Source of the DNA: Couchioplanes caeruleus
Lineage (GTDB): Bacteria > Actinomycetota > Actinomycetes > Mycobacteriales > Micromonosporaceae
Assembly (NCBI RefSeq): GCF_023499255.1
Contig: NZ_CP092183.1
Span: forward strand, 7,436,501-7,500,500
Direction of reading: 5' to 3'
DNA length: 64,000 bases
Part shown: positions 1-8,263 of the stretch, in pieces
Layout: each line of letters starts with the position of its first letter
How positions within the stretch are numbered: the first letter of the stretch is position 1
Made by a program: the position numbers and the translations under genes
Notes under the pieces: generated by a model
Databases searched by the model: none
The model's input: only the letters and a program-made list of their open reading frames with translations
What the model was told of the DNA's origin: nothing

Positions 1-1
1 G

Positions 2-190
2 AGCAAGGCCGGCGGTGTGGTGGTGGACCTCGCCGAGGAGACGGGTGCGGTGTTCCGGGCGGACGCGGGCACGCTCTGCTACGACGGCTACCACCCTTCT
101 GCGGACGGGTATCGGGTGTGGGCGCACGCCCTCTATCCGGCGGTGTTCGACGCGGCTCAGGCGGCCGGCCGGCGCTCGATCCAGGACTGA
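2..190 (+). CDS. SGNH/GDSL hydrolase, C-terminal fragment
   Basis: The reading frame is open from the left edge of the window and stops with TGA at 188-190, leaving about 62 residues of the C-terminus. The tail carries DGYHPSADGY, the block V motif (D-x-x-H) of SGNH/GDSL lipases and esterases, where the Asp and His complete the catalytic triad with an N-terminal Ser that lies outside the window. The following residues fit the usual terminal helix. The substrate cannot be told from this fragment. The family call is good; it could be an esterase, lipase or acyl-sugar deacetylase. Confidence 0.75.
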   Translation, partial: SKAGGVVVDLAEETGAVFRADAGTLCYDGYHPSADGYRVWAHALYPAVFDAAQAAGRRSIQD

Positions 191-283
191 GGAACCGGCC
201 CGTTCACCGGTGGGCAACTGCGACATTCCGGTGTGACGAACTTGCGCTACCGCCATAAGTTACCGGCGCGTTAACGTGGGTCC

Positions 284-1528
284 ATGCCGGAAGCCGTCAT
301 CGTCGCCACCGCCCGCTCCCCGATCGGCCGCGCCGTCAAAGGGTCGCTGAAGGATCTGCGCCCGGACGACCTCGCCACCACCATCGTCGACGCCGCGCTG
401 GCCAAGGTGCCGGAGCTCGACCGGACCCTCATCGAGGACCTCTACCTGGGCTGCGGCCTGCCCGGCGGCGAGCAGGGCTTCAACATGGCCCGCGTGGTCG
501 CCACCAAGCTCGGCCTGGACGGCCTGCCCGGCGCGACCGTCACCCGGTACTGCTCCTCGTCGCTGCAGACCACCCGGATGGCGTTCCACGCGATCAAGGC
601 CGGCGAGGGCGACATCTTCGTCTCGGCCGGCGTCGAGACCGTGTCCCGGTTCGCCCGCGGCAGCTCCGACGGCCTGCCCTCCGAGGCGCAGGCGCTGGTC
701 GGCGGCGGCTGGGAGAACCCGCAGTTCGACGAGGCCCGCGCCCGCACCGCCGAGTACGCGCAGGGCGGCCGCACCTGGCACGACCCGCGCGAGGACGGCA
801 AGGTCCCGGACATCTACATCGCGATGGGCCAGACCGCCGAGAACCTGGCGCAGCTCAAGGGCGTCTCCCGCGAGGAGATGGACGAGTTCGGCGTACGCAG
901 CCAGAACCTCGCCGAGAAGGCCATCGCGAACGGCTTCTGGGCCCGGGAGATCACGCCGGTGACCACCCCGGACGGCACGGTCGTCTCGGTCGACGACGGA
1001 CCCCGCCCCGGCGTGACGATGGAGGGCGTGGCCGGCCTCAAGCCGGTGTTCCGCCCCGACGGCCGGGTCACCGCCGGCAACTGCTGCCCGCTGAACGACG
1101 GCGCCGCGGCCGTGGTCATCATGAGCGACACCAAGGCCCGCGAGCTGGGCATCACGCCGCTGGCCCGGATCGTCTCCACGGGCGTCACCGCGCTCTCCCC
1201 GGAGATCATGGGCCTCGGCCCGGTCGAGGCGTCCAAGCAGGCGCTGAAGCGGGCCGGCATGGGCATCGGCGACGTCGACCTGGTCGAGATCAACGAGGCG
1301 TTCGCGGCCCAGGTCATCCCGTCGTACCAGGACCTCGGCATCCCGATCGAGAAGCTCAACGTCAACGGCGGCGCGATCGCGGTCGGTCACCCGTTCGGCA
1401 TGACCGGCGCCCGCATCACCGGCACGCTGCTGAACTCGCTGGACTGGCACGACAAGAGCATCGGCCTCGAGACGATGTGCGTCGGCGGCGGCCAGGGCAT
1501 GGCGATGGTGCTCGAGCGCCTGAGCTGA
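284..1528 (+). CDS. Thiolase (acetyl-CoA acyltransferase)
   Basis: A 414-residue thiolase, the usual length. It should catalyse thiolytic cleavage of 3-ketoacyl-CoA or condensation of two acetyl-CoA. All catalytic elements are visible: the nucleophilic Cys90 in RYCSSSLQT, His369 in GHPFGMTGAR and the second Cys399 in CVGGGQGMA near the C-terminus; NEAFAAQ is also present. No strong ribosome site precedes the ATG, but TAACGT at 272-277 sits seven bases upstream and would fit a -10 box of a leaderless transcript. The gene stands alone, so beta-oxidation versus biosynthetic use cannot be decided. A bidirectional hairpin follows it. Confidence 0.93.
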   Translation: MPEAVIVATARSPIGRAVKGSLKDLRPDDLATTIVDAALAKVPELDRTLIEDLYLGCGLPGGEQGFNMARVVATKLGLDGLPGATVTRYCSSSLQTTRMAFHAIKAGEGDIFVSAGVETVSRFARGSSDGLPSEAQALVGGGWENPQFDEARARTAEYAQGGRTWHDPREDGKVPDIYIAMGQTAENLAQLKGVSREEMDEFGVRSQNLAEKAIANGFWAREITPVTTPDGTVVSVDDGPRPGVTMEGVAGLKPVFRPDGRVTAGNCCPLNDGAAAVVIMSDTKARELGITPLARIVSTGVTALSPEIMGLGPVEASKQALKRAGMGIGDVDLVEINEAFAAQVIPSYQDLGIPIEKLNVNGGAIAVGHPFGMTGARITGTLLNSLDWHDKSIGLETMCVGGGQGMAMVLERLS

Positions 1529-1548
1529 CGTCGGCGCCTCCCGAAACG

Positions 1549-1590
1549 TCCGCCGGGTCCGGCTGCGCTCGACGCGCCGGGCCCGGCGGA
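1549..1590. terminator. Hairpin between convergent genes
   Basis: A 14-bp inverted repeat with one mismatch (arms 1549-1562 and 1577-1590, 14-nt loop) lies between the thiolase and the convergent small gene. There is no T-tract, as is common in high-GC actinomycetes. It probably serves both strands. Confidence 0.6.
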
Positions 1591-1592
1591 TC

Positions 1593-1904
1593 TCACAATG
1601 CCTTGCGTACGGCGAGCACGTCGGCCACCGCACGAGCCAGGACGTCGTCCGGGGCGCCCGCCGCGAGCAGGTCGTCGGTCATCACGCGCAGCTGGTCGGG
1701 CAGGACCATGTCCGGCTCCCGGGGCACCGGCCGCGGGGTGCGGTGTTCCGCGTGCGCACCCAGGTCGGCGAGGCGCTGGACCAGCCCGTACACGTGATCG
1801 GCGCGGGTGCCGGACGGCCCGGCGGCCTCCCACCGGCCGGTCTCCCAGTGGCCGACCTGGCTGAGCAGGCGCTGGATCGCGACGCGGAGTTCTTCGGCAG
1901 ACAC
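1593..1904 (-). CDS. Conserved hypothetical protein, 103 aa
   Basis: A GTG-started 103-residue soluble protein, largely helical in appearance, with no signal peptide or membrane segment. The sequence has a heptad-like N-terminal helix (EELRVAIQRLLSQVGHW) and an acidic, Ala/Leu-rich C-terminal helix. I do not recognise a family. Codon usage matches its neighbours, and it converges on the thiolase gene, so it looks like a real stand-alone gene. The GTG at 1904 was chosen because the only longer option runs into atypical sequence upstream. Confidence 0.65.
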   Translation of the reverse strand: MSAEELRVAIQRLLSQVGHWETGRWEAAGPSGTRADHVYGLVQRLADLGAHAEHRTPRPVPREPDMVLPDQLRVMTDDLLAAGAPDDVLARAVADVLAVRKAL

Positions 1905-2091
1905 GGGGCAACCCTATCGGCGCGCACCGGTTAAGGTCTGACACATGCCCGGTCGTTGAGCACGCGTTGACCGTTGAGGCCGTCATCGGCCTGTCATCGC
2001 GTGCTGCCCTGAATTGCGCGGCACAGCGAGCGCCCCCATCCGCCCTTCGACGGCCGGTGGGCCTTGTCCGCAGCCAATCCAAGGGATGACT

Positions 2092-3324
2092 GTGCCCGCT
2101 CTTCGAACCGCTACCTCCGACTTCCGTACGTTCTGGGCCGGTCAGACCGCCTCCCAGCTGGGCGAGCAGACGAGCCTGACGGTCCTGCCGCTGCTCGCCG
2201 TCCTCACCCTGCAGGTCGGCGCCGACCAGCTGGGCCTCCTGCGCGCGGTCGGGCAGGCGCCGCAGCTGCTGCTCACCCTGTTCGCCGGCGTGTGGGTGGA
2301 CAGGTGGCGGACCCGTACCGTCATGACCCTCACCGACCTCGGCCGTGCGCTCGTGCTCGGCGGGGCCGCCGTGGCGGCCCTGATGAGCGGGCTGAGTCTG
2401 ACAGCTCTGCTGGTGGTGGCCTTCGTGGTCGGCGCCCTGTCGGTGCTCTTCGACGTCGCCTACCAGGCCGGCCTGGTCCGCCTGGTCCGGCGCGAGGACC
2501 TGCTGCGGGCGAACAGCGCGGTCGAGGCCAGCCGCTCGGCCGCCCAGATCGGCGGTCCCGCCCTCGGCGGCGCGATGACCTCCGTGCTGTCCGCACCCGC
2601 CGCCGTCGCGGCCGGTGCCGTGTTCTTCGTGGCGTCGTTCCTGTCCATCGCCCGCATGAGTCGCTTCGAGGAACTGCCGCCACGCGCGCAACGCCGCCCG
2701 CGGATCCGCGAGGGCCTGCGCTTCGTGGCCGGCGACGCGTCGCTGCGTACGGTGTGCCTCGCCTCGGCGGCGTTCCAGTTCTTCCTCGCCGCCACGATGA
2801 CGGCCTACCTGCTGTTCCTGCCGCGCGAGCTGCACCTGTCCGCAGCGGCCATCGGACTGACGCTCGCCGCGACCGGGCCGGGCGCCCTGATCGGCTCGCT
2901 GCTGGCCGCGCGCCTGCCGAGCCGCCTCGGGTACGGCCCGGTGCTGCTCGTCGCCGCGGCCGTGGGCGATGGCGTGATGCTGTGCGTGCCGGCGCTGCAC
3001 GGCGGATCGGCGCGGACGATCCTCGCCCTGGTGGCGGTGAACCTCGTCTTCGGCGCCCTGGGCCAGCTGGTCAACGTCACGATCATGGCCGTCCGGCAGG
3101 CGCTGACCCCGAGCGCGCTGCAGGGCCGGGTGACGGCCACGATCTCCTTCGCCGGCATGGGTCTCGCGCCGATCGGGTCGCTGGCCGGCGGCCTCCTCGC
3201 CGCACACGCGGGGCTACGGATGGCGCTGGTGGTCACGGGGGCGGGCATGCTGCTGTCGCCCGTCCTGATGGCGCTTTCCCCGCTCGCCCGGCTCGGACGG
3301 AGCCTCCCCTCGCCGCCGCCGTGA
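2092..3324 (+). CDS. MFS transporter (drug-efflux type)
   Basis: A major facilitator superfamily permease of about 410 residues with roughly twelve hydrophobic segments. Its FWAGQTASQLGEQ opening and the internal RRPRIREGLRFV loop are typical of the enterobactin/macrolide-exporter-like MFS_3 group. It is likely an integral membrane exporter; the substrate is unknown. I chose GTG 2092 because AAGGG at 2081-2085 is then six bases upstream; ATG 2086 in the same frame would put that site directly against the start. The 180 bases upstream are noncoding and contain a short inverted repeat (1977-1982/1987-1992) that could be a regulatory site. Confidence 0.9.
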   Translation: MPALRTATSDFRTFWAGQTASQLGEQTSLTVLPLLAVLTLQVGADQLGLLRAVGQAPQLLLTLFAGVWVDRWRTRTVMTLTDLGRALVLGGAAVAALMSGLSLTALLVVAFVVGALSVLFDVAYQAGLVRLVRREDLLRANSAVEASRSAAQIGGPALGGAMTSVLSAPAAVAAGAVFFVASFLSIARMSRFEELPPRAQRRPRIREGLRFVAGDASLRTVCLASAAFQFFLAATMTAYLLFLPRELHLSAAAIGLTLAATGPGALIGSLLAARLPSRLGYGPVLLVAAAVGDGVMLCVPALHGGSARTILALVAVNLVFGALGQLVNVTIMAVRQALTPSALQGRVTATISFAGMGLAPIGSLAGGLLAAHAGLRMALVVTGAGMLLSPVLMALSPLARLGRSLPSPPP

Positions 3325-3382
3325 CGGGCCGACCCCTCGCCGCCTCGCCGCCGTCGGGTGCTCGCCGCAGGCGCCGGCGGGC

Positions 3383-3414
3383 GGGGGCGCGGGACAGCGG
3401 GGGCGCGGGACAGC
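3383..3414. repeat. Two tandem copies of a 16-bp unit
   Basis: A GC-rich 16-bp unit occurs twice in direct tandem (3383-3398 and 3399-3414) in the convergent intergenic region, immediately before a perfect hairpin. It is probably a replication-slippage duplication. Confidence 0.7.
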
Positions 3415-3450
3415 GGAACGCCCGGTCCGCGGGTGCGGGCCGGGCGTTCC
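3415..3450. terminator. Perfect hairpin between convergent MFS and BI-1 genes
   Basis: A perfect 11-bp stem (3415-3425 with 3440-3450) and 14-nt loop lie between two converging genes. It probably terminates both transcripts; there is no T-run. Confidence 0.7.
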
Positions 3451-3476
3451 GTGGTGCCGGGGTCGTCCCGGCGGGG

Positions 3477-4301
3477 TCAGTCGTCGCCCTGCAGGAAGCT
3501 GAGCAGCCGCAGGATCTCGATGTACAGCCAGATGAGGCTGACGAGGATGCCGAAGGCCGCCGTCCACGAGTACCGCTGCGGGAGGCCCATCCGGACCCCC
3601 TCCTCGATCTCGTTGAAGCTGAGGATGAAGCTCAGCGAGGCGACCACGATGCAGACGATGCTGAAGATGATGCCGAGCGCGCCGTTGTCACGCAGGCCGG
3701 TGTGCACGCCGAAGAGCGAGAGCACCAGGTTGATCAGCATGACCGCGAAGAGGCCACCCATGACGGCGATCATGCCGCGCTGGAACTTCGGCGTCGCGCG
3801 GATCACGCGGGCGCGGTACAGGAACGCCATGAGGAAGAAAACGCCGAACGTGGCGACCACCGCCTGCAGGACGATGCCCTGGTAGCCGGCGATCTCCTGG
3901 AAGAACTTGCTGACCAGGCCGACGAAGGCGCCCTCGACCACCGCGTACGCGACGACCAGCGCGGGGTTGGCCATCCGGCTGAAGCTGATGATGAAGCCGA
4001 GCACCAGCCCGACGACGGCCGCGCCGATCCACGCCGCGCCGAGCAGGCTCTGCGGGATGAGGTTCCAGGCCGCGACCGCGGAGACGCCGGTGATGCCCAG
4101 CAACGTCACGGTCTTGACGACGACGTCGTCGATCGTCATGGGCTGCACCGCGGGGGCCGCTTCCGGGAAGCCCGGGCCCGACGGGTACGGCTGACCGTAA
4201 CCCGGCTGACCGGCGGTCGGTCCGTACGGTCCGTATCCGGTCGAGCGCTCCCGCTCGGCCGCCTGGCCGAGGCGCGAGAGCACCGGGTTCGAAGTTCTCA
4301 C
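3477..4301 (-). CDS. Bax inhibitor-1/YccA family membrane protein
   Basis: A 274-residue protein with a Gly/Pro/Tyr-rich soluble N-terminus (about 55 residues) followed by roughly seven hydrophobic segments, the layout of actinobacterial Bax inhibitor-1/YccA (LifeGuard-type) proteins. The family forms membrane channels or modulators of membrane proteases; the exact bacterial role is unsettled. The start is GTG 4301: AGGGAGG lies about nine bases upstream on the minus strand, while the longer open frame upstream has no such site. The N-terminal tail is low-complexity (repeats of YG and GP) and probably cytoplasmic. Confidence 0.9.
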   Translation of the reverse strand: MRTSNPVLSRLGQAAERERSTGYGPYGPTAGQPGYGQPYPSGPGFPEAAPAVQPMTIDDVVVKTVTLLGITGVSAVAAWNLIPQSLLGAAWIGAAVVGLVLGFIISFSRMANPALVVAYAVVEGAFVGLVSKFFQEIAGYQGIVLQAVVATFGVFFLMAFLYRARVIRATPKFQRGMIAVMGGLFAVMLINLVLSLFGVHTGLRDNGALGIIFSIVCIVVASLSFILSFNEIEEGVRMGLPQRYSWTAAFGILVSLIWLYIEILRLLSFLQGDD

Positions 4302-4404
4302 TGTGTCCAGCCTCCCTTTGAGGTTGAGGCACGTAGGGGTCGTGCTTATCCCAGGGTATGCCCACGACCAGCACAAAACCGCCTGGGGAACCTGTGAACG
4401 ACCT

Positions 4405-4438
4405 GAAAAAGCCCGCTCGAGCCAGGTACCTGCGGGCT
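4405..4438 (-). terminator. Intrinsic terminator of the CHAT gene
   Basis: On the minus strand a 7-bp GC stem (4432-4438 with 4410-4416) is followed by a run of five T (4406-4410), just past the stop codon of the CHAT gene. This is one of few hairpins in the window with a classical T-tract. Confidence 0.75.
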
Positions 4439-4440
4439 CC

Positions 4441-7047
4441 TCATGCGCCGGTGTACGCGAACGCCGCCCAGAATCGCGGTTCGGCGTACGCATGGTCTCC
4501 GGGCGGGGGCACCACCTCCGGGATCATCACGACCAGATCAGCGCGGGTGGCGGTGCGCAACCAGTGCCGGGCCCGGTGGAGGGCCACGGCCGGCTCGTCG
4601 CCGTCGGCGCACCAGAAACGGTAGAAAGCAGTCATCAGGTAGGTGGTGGCCAGGTCGTCCACCGCCCAGCCGGTGGCGATCACTCCGGCGAACCCGAGCT
4701 GCAGCAGCGCCGACGGCAGGCCGACCACCTCGTTCGGCAGGGCCGAGCCGACCAGGTTGGTGTGGCAGGCGGACAGCACGGCCAGGCGGCGCGGGTGGGG
4801 TTCCAGACCGGCGGCCACCTCGGCGAGCGTCACCGCGCGGTCGGCGAAGAACAGCCGGCTGGCGTAGATGTCCTCCGGCTCCGCGTCGCCGTGACAGGCC
4901 AGATGCCAGACGGTGTGCCGTTCGGCGGCGTCGCGGAACTCCGCCCAGGTGCACCCGTGCACCGCTGTCGCCGCCCGGCCTGTCCAGCGCCGGGTCACCT
5001 CGGTCGTCTCCCGGGCCACGTGCTGTAGGTGGCTGCCGTGGCCGTCCGGGGCGTCGACGGCCAGGAGGGTCTGCTCGCTCGTCCTCAGCCGCGCGGCGCT
5101 CGCTCGGCAGCGGGCCAGGGTACGGACGTTCGGGGCGTACCGGATCGCCGAGAACCGGGCGATGTGCCAGTGGTCGCCGTCCTGGGCCGGTCCGCCGGCC
5201 GCGTGCAGCGGCAGCAGGGTGAGCAGGCCGATCGGGATCAGCGTGACCACCCGGCCGCGGGCGCTCAGCAGGACGACGTCGCGCAGGCCGTCGCGCCACA
5301 GCAGCCGGAGGCCCTCGGTCATCGGGTCCGTGACAGCCGGAGCGGGCGGCGTGAGGTCGCGTGCCAGGCGGGTCGAGAAGCCGGCCGGGTCCGGCTCCCC
5401 ACTGGTCAACGCCGCGACCGTGGGGCGGTCGAGGCCGGGCAGATCGATGTACTGCGGGTCGTGCGTGGCGGCCACCACCAGGGCATAGCCACCGGCATGC
5501 GCCGCCGCCAGGTAGACGATGGCGCCGTCGCCGGTCTGCGCGGTGATGTCCTCGTAGCCGACCTCGCCCTCCCCCGACGACAGGGCGACAGCACGGCCCC
5601 GCTCGAGCGCCAGCACCGCCTCCCGGAAGCGGCCGGCGCGGGCGAGCCAGTAGCCGGCCTCCTCGGCGTACTCCTGGGCGGCGAGCAGGACCCGGTCCCG
5701 GGCTGCGGTGCCCTGACGCCCGGTGGCGTCCCGGGCGGCCAGCGCGACAAGGCGTTCGTACGCCTCGGCGGCGAACCCGGGCACGCCGGTGCCGGCGGCC
5801 CACTCGGCCCACGCCAGGGCGAGACGGGCCAGGGCGGCCGGGCTGCCGGGCGCGTCCGCCGCCGTACGCCAGGCCACCTGGCGGCGCTCGGCGGACCCGC
5901 GGCCGGTCAGCGCGTCCCGGGCGGCGAGCACCTCCTGGCGCAGCAGCGGATCGTCCACGTGCCGGACCAGCCGGACCGCCTCCGCGAGGTCGCCGCCCCC
6001 GGAGCTCAGCGCACGCACGAGGAGCAGCCGGGCCAGCGGGCCGTCGGCCGGCGTCGTGCGGCGCCACCAGGTGCGGCCGGCGCGGCGGCCCGCACGGCAC
6101 AGGTCGGTGCCGCGATCCAGGTCCTCGCGAGCGACCAGCAGACCGCGGGTCGCGAGTGTTTCCGGCCGATGGTCCGTCAGCTCGCCGAGAGCGGCCCGCA
6201 GGTCACCGCGGAGCACGTGCCGCCGGGCGCGCAGAAGGGCAGTCCCCCGACGTGCGATCAGGTCGTCCAGCGGGCCGAAGTCGTCGTGCAGGTCGGCGCG
6301 CTCGATCGCCGCGTTCCCCTCCGGGTCGCCGACAGGCGGCAGGCCCTCGACCCGTTCCGCCCGGGTGCGGCGGAGCGCCGCCCGGAAGCGGCGGCGGTCG
6401 CGCAGCTCCCGGATCCGCTGGAAGCCCCGCTGGTGATGGTCCGTCAGCACGTCGGCGGCGCGCCGGGCGATGTCGCGCATCGCGGCGTCGATCTCGGCCT
6501 CGCGCGGGTGCCCGGCGAAGGACTCACGTTCGAGCAGCTCGATGCACATGGAGAGGAAGTTGCGTGCCTCGGTGCGACGCTGGTTGTGCTCCTGAAGGTC
6601 GCGGGTGTCGACCAGCGGATGACGCTCGAGCACGTACTCGGCCGCGCCGTCGAAGTCCTCGAAGTCCGCAGCGAGCATGACCATGGTGAGCGGGAGGAAG
6701 AAGGGTTCCGGCAACTTGCACCAAGCCCGCCACGCGTCCCGCAACCCGGCTCGGTCGCCGCGCAGGCCGGCATCCTTGTACGCCCAGACGTGCGCCTGAG
6801 CCTCCGCCATTTGTCGCCGTACCGGATCGATGTCGTGCACGGCACGGTGGCGGTACTCGTAGATCGCCGCCTCGTGCTCCCACGGCTCGGCGAACCAGGG
6901 ATCGGCCGGATGCCCGCACTCGGGGCACGCGTACGGCCAGGAGGCGGGCGGCGACTCCCGGCGTACCCCGCACAGGTCGCTGGTGCAGTACCAACCGCGT
7001 ACCCGGGCGGGGCGTGGCGACTGATAGCCGTACGAGGTTCGCGGCAT
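4441..7047 (-). CDS. CHAT-domain cysteine protease with N-terminal zinc ribbon
   Basis: An 868-residue protein. The first 60 residues hold two Cys pairs (CTSDLC and CPEC) that look like a zinc ribbon. A long helical, Ala/Arg/Leu-rich middle (about 60-550) resembles degenerate TPR-type repeats. The C-terminal ~300 residues are a CHAT domain with the caspase-like dyad: His719 in HLACHG and Cys761 in LSACHTN, followed by the usual GLPSALLQLGFAGVIATGW segment. CHAT proteases are soluble peptidases often used in stress or defence signalling. The gene is divergent from two small unknown genes with only 36 bases between starts, sharing a perfect palindrome. The substrate is unknown. The family is certain enough; the role is inferred. 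Confidence 0.88.
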   Translation of the reverse strand: MPRTSYGYQSPRPARVRGWYCTSDLCGVRRESPPASWPYACPECGHPADPWFAEPWEHEAAIYEYRHRAVHDIDPVRRQMAEAQAHVWAYKDAGLRGDRAGLRDAWRAWCKLPEPFFLPLTMVMLAADFEDFDGAAEYVLERHPLVDTRDLQEHNQRRTEARNFLSMCIELLERESFAGHPREAEIDAAMRDIARRAADVLTDHHQRGFQRIRELRDRRRFRAALRRTRAERVEGLPPVGDPEGNAAIERADLHDDFGPLDDLIARRGTALLRARRHVLRGDLRAALGELTDHRPETLATRGLLVAREDLDRGTDLCRAGRRAGRTWWRRTTPADGPLARLLLVRALSSGGGDLAEAVRLVRHVDDPLLRQEVLAARDALTGRGSAERRQVAWRTAADAPGSPAALARLALAWAEWAAGTGVPGFAAEAYERLVALAARDATGRQGTAARDRVLLAAQEYAEEAGYWLARAGRFREAVLALERGRAVALSSGEGEVGYEDITAQTGDGAIVYLAAAHAGGYALVVAATHDPQYIDLPGLDRPTVAALTSGEPDPAGFSTRLARDLTPPAPAVTDPMTEGLRLLWRDGLRDVVLLSARGRVVTLIPIGLLTLLPLHAAGGPAQDGDHWHIARFSAIRYAPNVRTLARCRASAARLRTSEQTLLAVDAPDGHGSHLQHVARETTEVTRRWTGRAATAVHGCTWAEFRDAAERHTVWHLACHGDAEPEDIYASRLFFADRAVTLAEVAAGLEPHPRRLAVLSACHTNLVGSALPNEVVGLPSALLQLGFAGVIATGWAVDDLATTYLMTAFYRFWCADGDEPAVALHRARHWLRTATRADLVVMIPEVVPPPGDHAYAEPRFWAAFAYTGA

Positions 7048-7054
7048 GCCGTTC

Positions 7055-7076
7055 TCTGACGGACCGGTCCGTCAGA
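7055..7076. promoter_or_regulatory. Perfect 22-bp palindrome, probable shared operator
   Basis: A perfect palindrome with core GGACCGGTCC fills most of the 36-bp gap between the divergent CHAT gene and the small gene at 7084. Length and symmetry resemble TetR-family operators. With so little space it must overlap both promoters, so one regulator could control both sides. No TetR gene is adjacent. Confidence 0.7.
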
Positions 7077-7083
7077 CAGGGGC

Positions 7084-7491
7084 ATGCGACTGTTCCGCCG
7101 CACTCCCCGGTCCCGGTTCCCGGCCGACATGCTGCCGTGGCTGGAGACCCTCGGCCGTTTCCGGCTCGACTCGTTCACCAGCCGGGTCGAGCCCGGCGCG
7201 CTGTGGGACCGCATCGCGCAGCTCATGGAGGACGCCGAGCGGGACCGGGACGGCTTCCTCGCCGACCTGGCCGCGCTGGTCGAGCACGATCGCGGCGGCT
7301 TCGCGACTCTCGGCGCCGCCGGCGTGGTGTGGGAGATCTACGGCGGCGACGCATTGGACATCCCCGGCGCGCTGGTCCTGGTCGACGCCGGCATCGCCGT
7401 CAAACAGGCGCGGGGCCTGCCCGGCGCCCGCTTCACCGGTTACGAGTGGGAACGCGTCCAAGAACTCCGCAACCCTCCTGAAAGGACCTGA
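7084..7491 (+). CDS. Hypothetical protein, 135 aa, divergent from CHAT protease
   Basis: A 135-residue soluble protein, Arg-rich at the N-terminus, otherwise acidic and helical (MEDAERDRDGFLADLAALVEHD), ending in a short alpha/beta-looking part. I do not recognise a family. The start ATG has AGGGG only one base upstream, too close for normal use; a leaderless transcript, with the palindrome lying over the -10/-35 region, is likely. It is followed after two bases by the next gene, so the two are co-transcribed. The context suggests a partner of the CHAT protease, but that is inference. Confidence 0.7.
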   Translation: MRLFRRTPRSRFPADMLPWLETLGRFRLDSFTSRVEPGALWDRIAQLMEDAERDRDGFLADLAALVEHDRGGFATLGAAGVVWEIYGGDALDIPGALVLVDAGIAVKQARGLPGARFTGYEWERVQELRNPPERT

Positions 7492-7493
7492 CG

Positions 7494-7892
7494 ATGGAAG
7501 GCTTTCTCTGTTTCCTCGCGGTGGCCGGCCCGATCGGCATCTTCGCCTGGCAATTGGTCGAAACACGCCGGGCGGTGGCGACAACGGTCGTCGACACGCC
7601 GCTCAGCCCGAACGAGGCGGCCCGCGTCACCCAGGAGGCGTTCACCGGGCCCCGCGCCGTGCTGTGGACCTCCACCGCCGGCCCCGGCACGATCAACATG
7701 CGCCGGCGGGGTATCCATCGGGGCATCACCATGTCGATCACCATCCGGCCGCGGGAGAACGGCGGCTCGGAGGTGTCGATGTGGGCGTCCGAGACCGTCA
7801 TCTACCTGGGAGCGCTGGTGAACTTCGCCGGCGTCGTGAACCGGCGGAAGAACGCCATCGGCCGGGCGATGGTCGCGGCGGTGCCGGCGTGA
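7494..7892 (+). CDS. Hypothetical small membrane-anchored protein, 132 aa
   Basis: A 132-residue protein with one N-terminal hydrophobic helix (residues 4-20, FLCFLAVAGPIGIFAW) and a soluble remainder that looks like a small beta-rich domain (TINMRRRGIHRGITMSITIRP, then VSMWASETVIYLG), as in SRPBCC-like or DUF folds. I do not recognise the family. It starts two bases after the preceding stop, with a good AAAGGA site inside the upstream gene's end. With its neighbour it forms a two-gene operon opposite the CHAT gene and may be its membrane-side partner. Confidence 0.7.
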   Translation: MEGFLCFLAVAGPIGIFAWQLVETRRAVATTVVDTPLSPNEAARVTQEAFTGPRAVLWTSTAGPGTINMRRRGIHRGITMSITIRPRENGGSEVSMWASETVIYLGALVNFAGVVNRRKNAIGRAMVAAVPA

Positions 7893-7990
7893 CCGCGGTG
7901 GGCGGGACCGCCGGCCGCCGTGTGTGCCTGGGGTGGGGCACGCAACGGACCCCAACCAGCGGCCGATGATCTCGGTGCGGATCTTCAGGG

Positions 7991-8072
7991 TGCCCGGGGC
8001 GGGTCTCGAACCCGCACGCCTTTTGGGCAGCCGCTTTTAAGGCGGCCGTGTCTGCCGTTCCACCACCCGGGC
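7991..8072 (-). tRNA. bldA: tRNA-Leu (anticodon UAA, bldA-type)
   Basis: On the minus strand an 82-nt class II tRNA can be folded: acceptor GCCCGGG (8066-8072) with CCCGGGC (7992-7998), discriminator A at 7991, T arm GCGGG-TTCGAGA-CCCGC, a variable arm GCC-CAAAA-GGC typical of tRNA-Leu/Ser, and anticodon stem GCCGC/GCGGC around loop CTTAAAA, giving anticodon TAA. CCA is not encoded. This is the isoacceptor reading the rare UUA codon, the equivalent of bldA in Streptomyces, where it gates development and antibiotic genes. Confidence 0.93.
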
Positions 8073-8229
8073 CGGTGCGCTGATGCTCACCGTAGCCGGT
8101 ACGGACCAGCCGGCACGACGCCGGATCGGCCGAAATAGGAAGGATCACGCTCCGGGCGACGGGACCGCCGGGATCGGACGGCCGGGCGGAACCGGGCATG
8201 GATGGAGCGAACCGCTCGAGGACGCGAAA

Positions 8230-8256
8230 TCCCGCCCGGCAGCGAGCCGGGCGGGA
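8230..8256. terminator. Hairpin terminator downstream of ndh
   Basis: A perfect 11-bp GC stem (8230-8240 with 8246-8256) and 5-nt loop lie just beyond the stop of the NADH dehydrogenase gene on the minus strand. There is no T-tract. The 157 bases between the tRNA and this hairpin show nothing else I can support. Confidence 0.75.
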
Positions 8257-8263
8257 CAGGCCG

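Noticed and set aside
7920..8138. 72-aa plus-strand open frame across the tRNA
   Set aside because: It covers tRNA-Leu on the other strand and has no ribosome site; it is chance coding.
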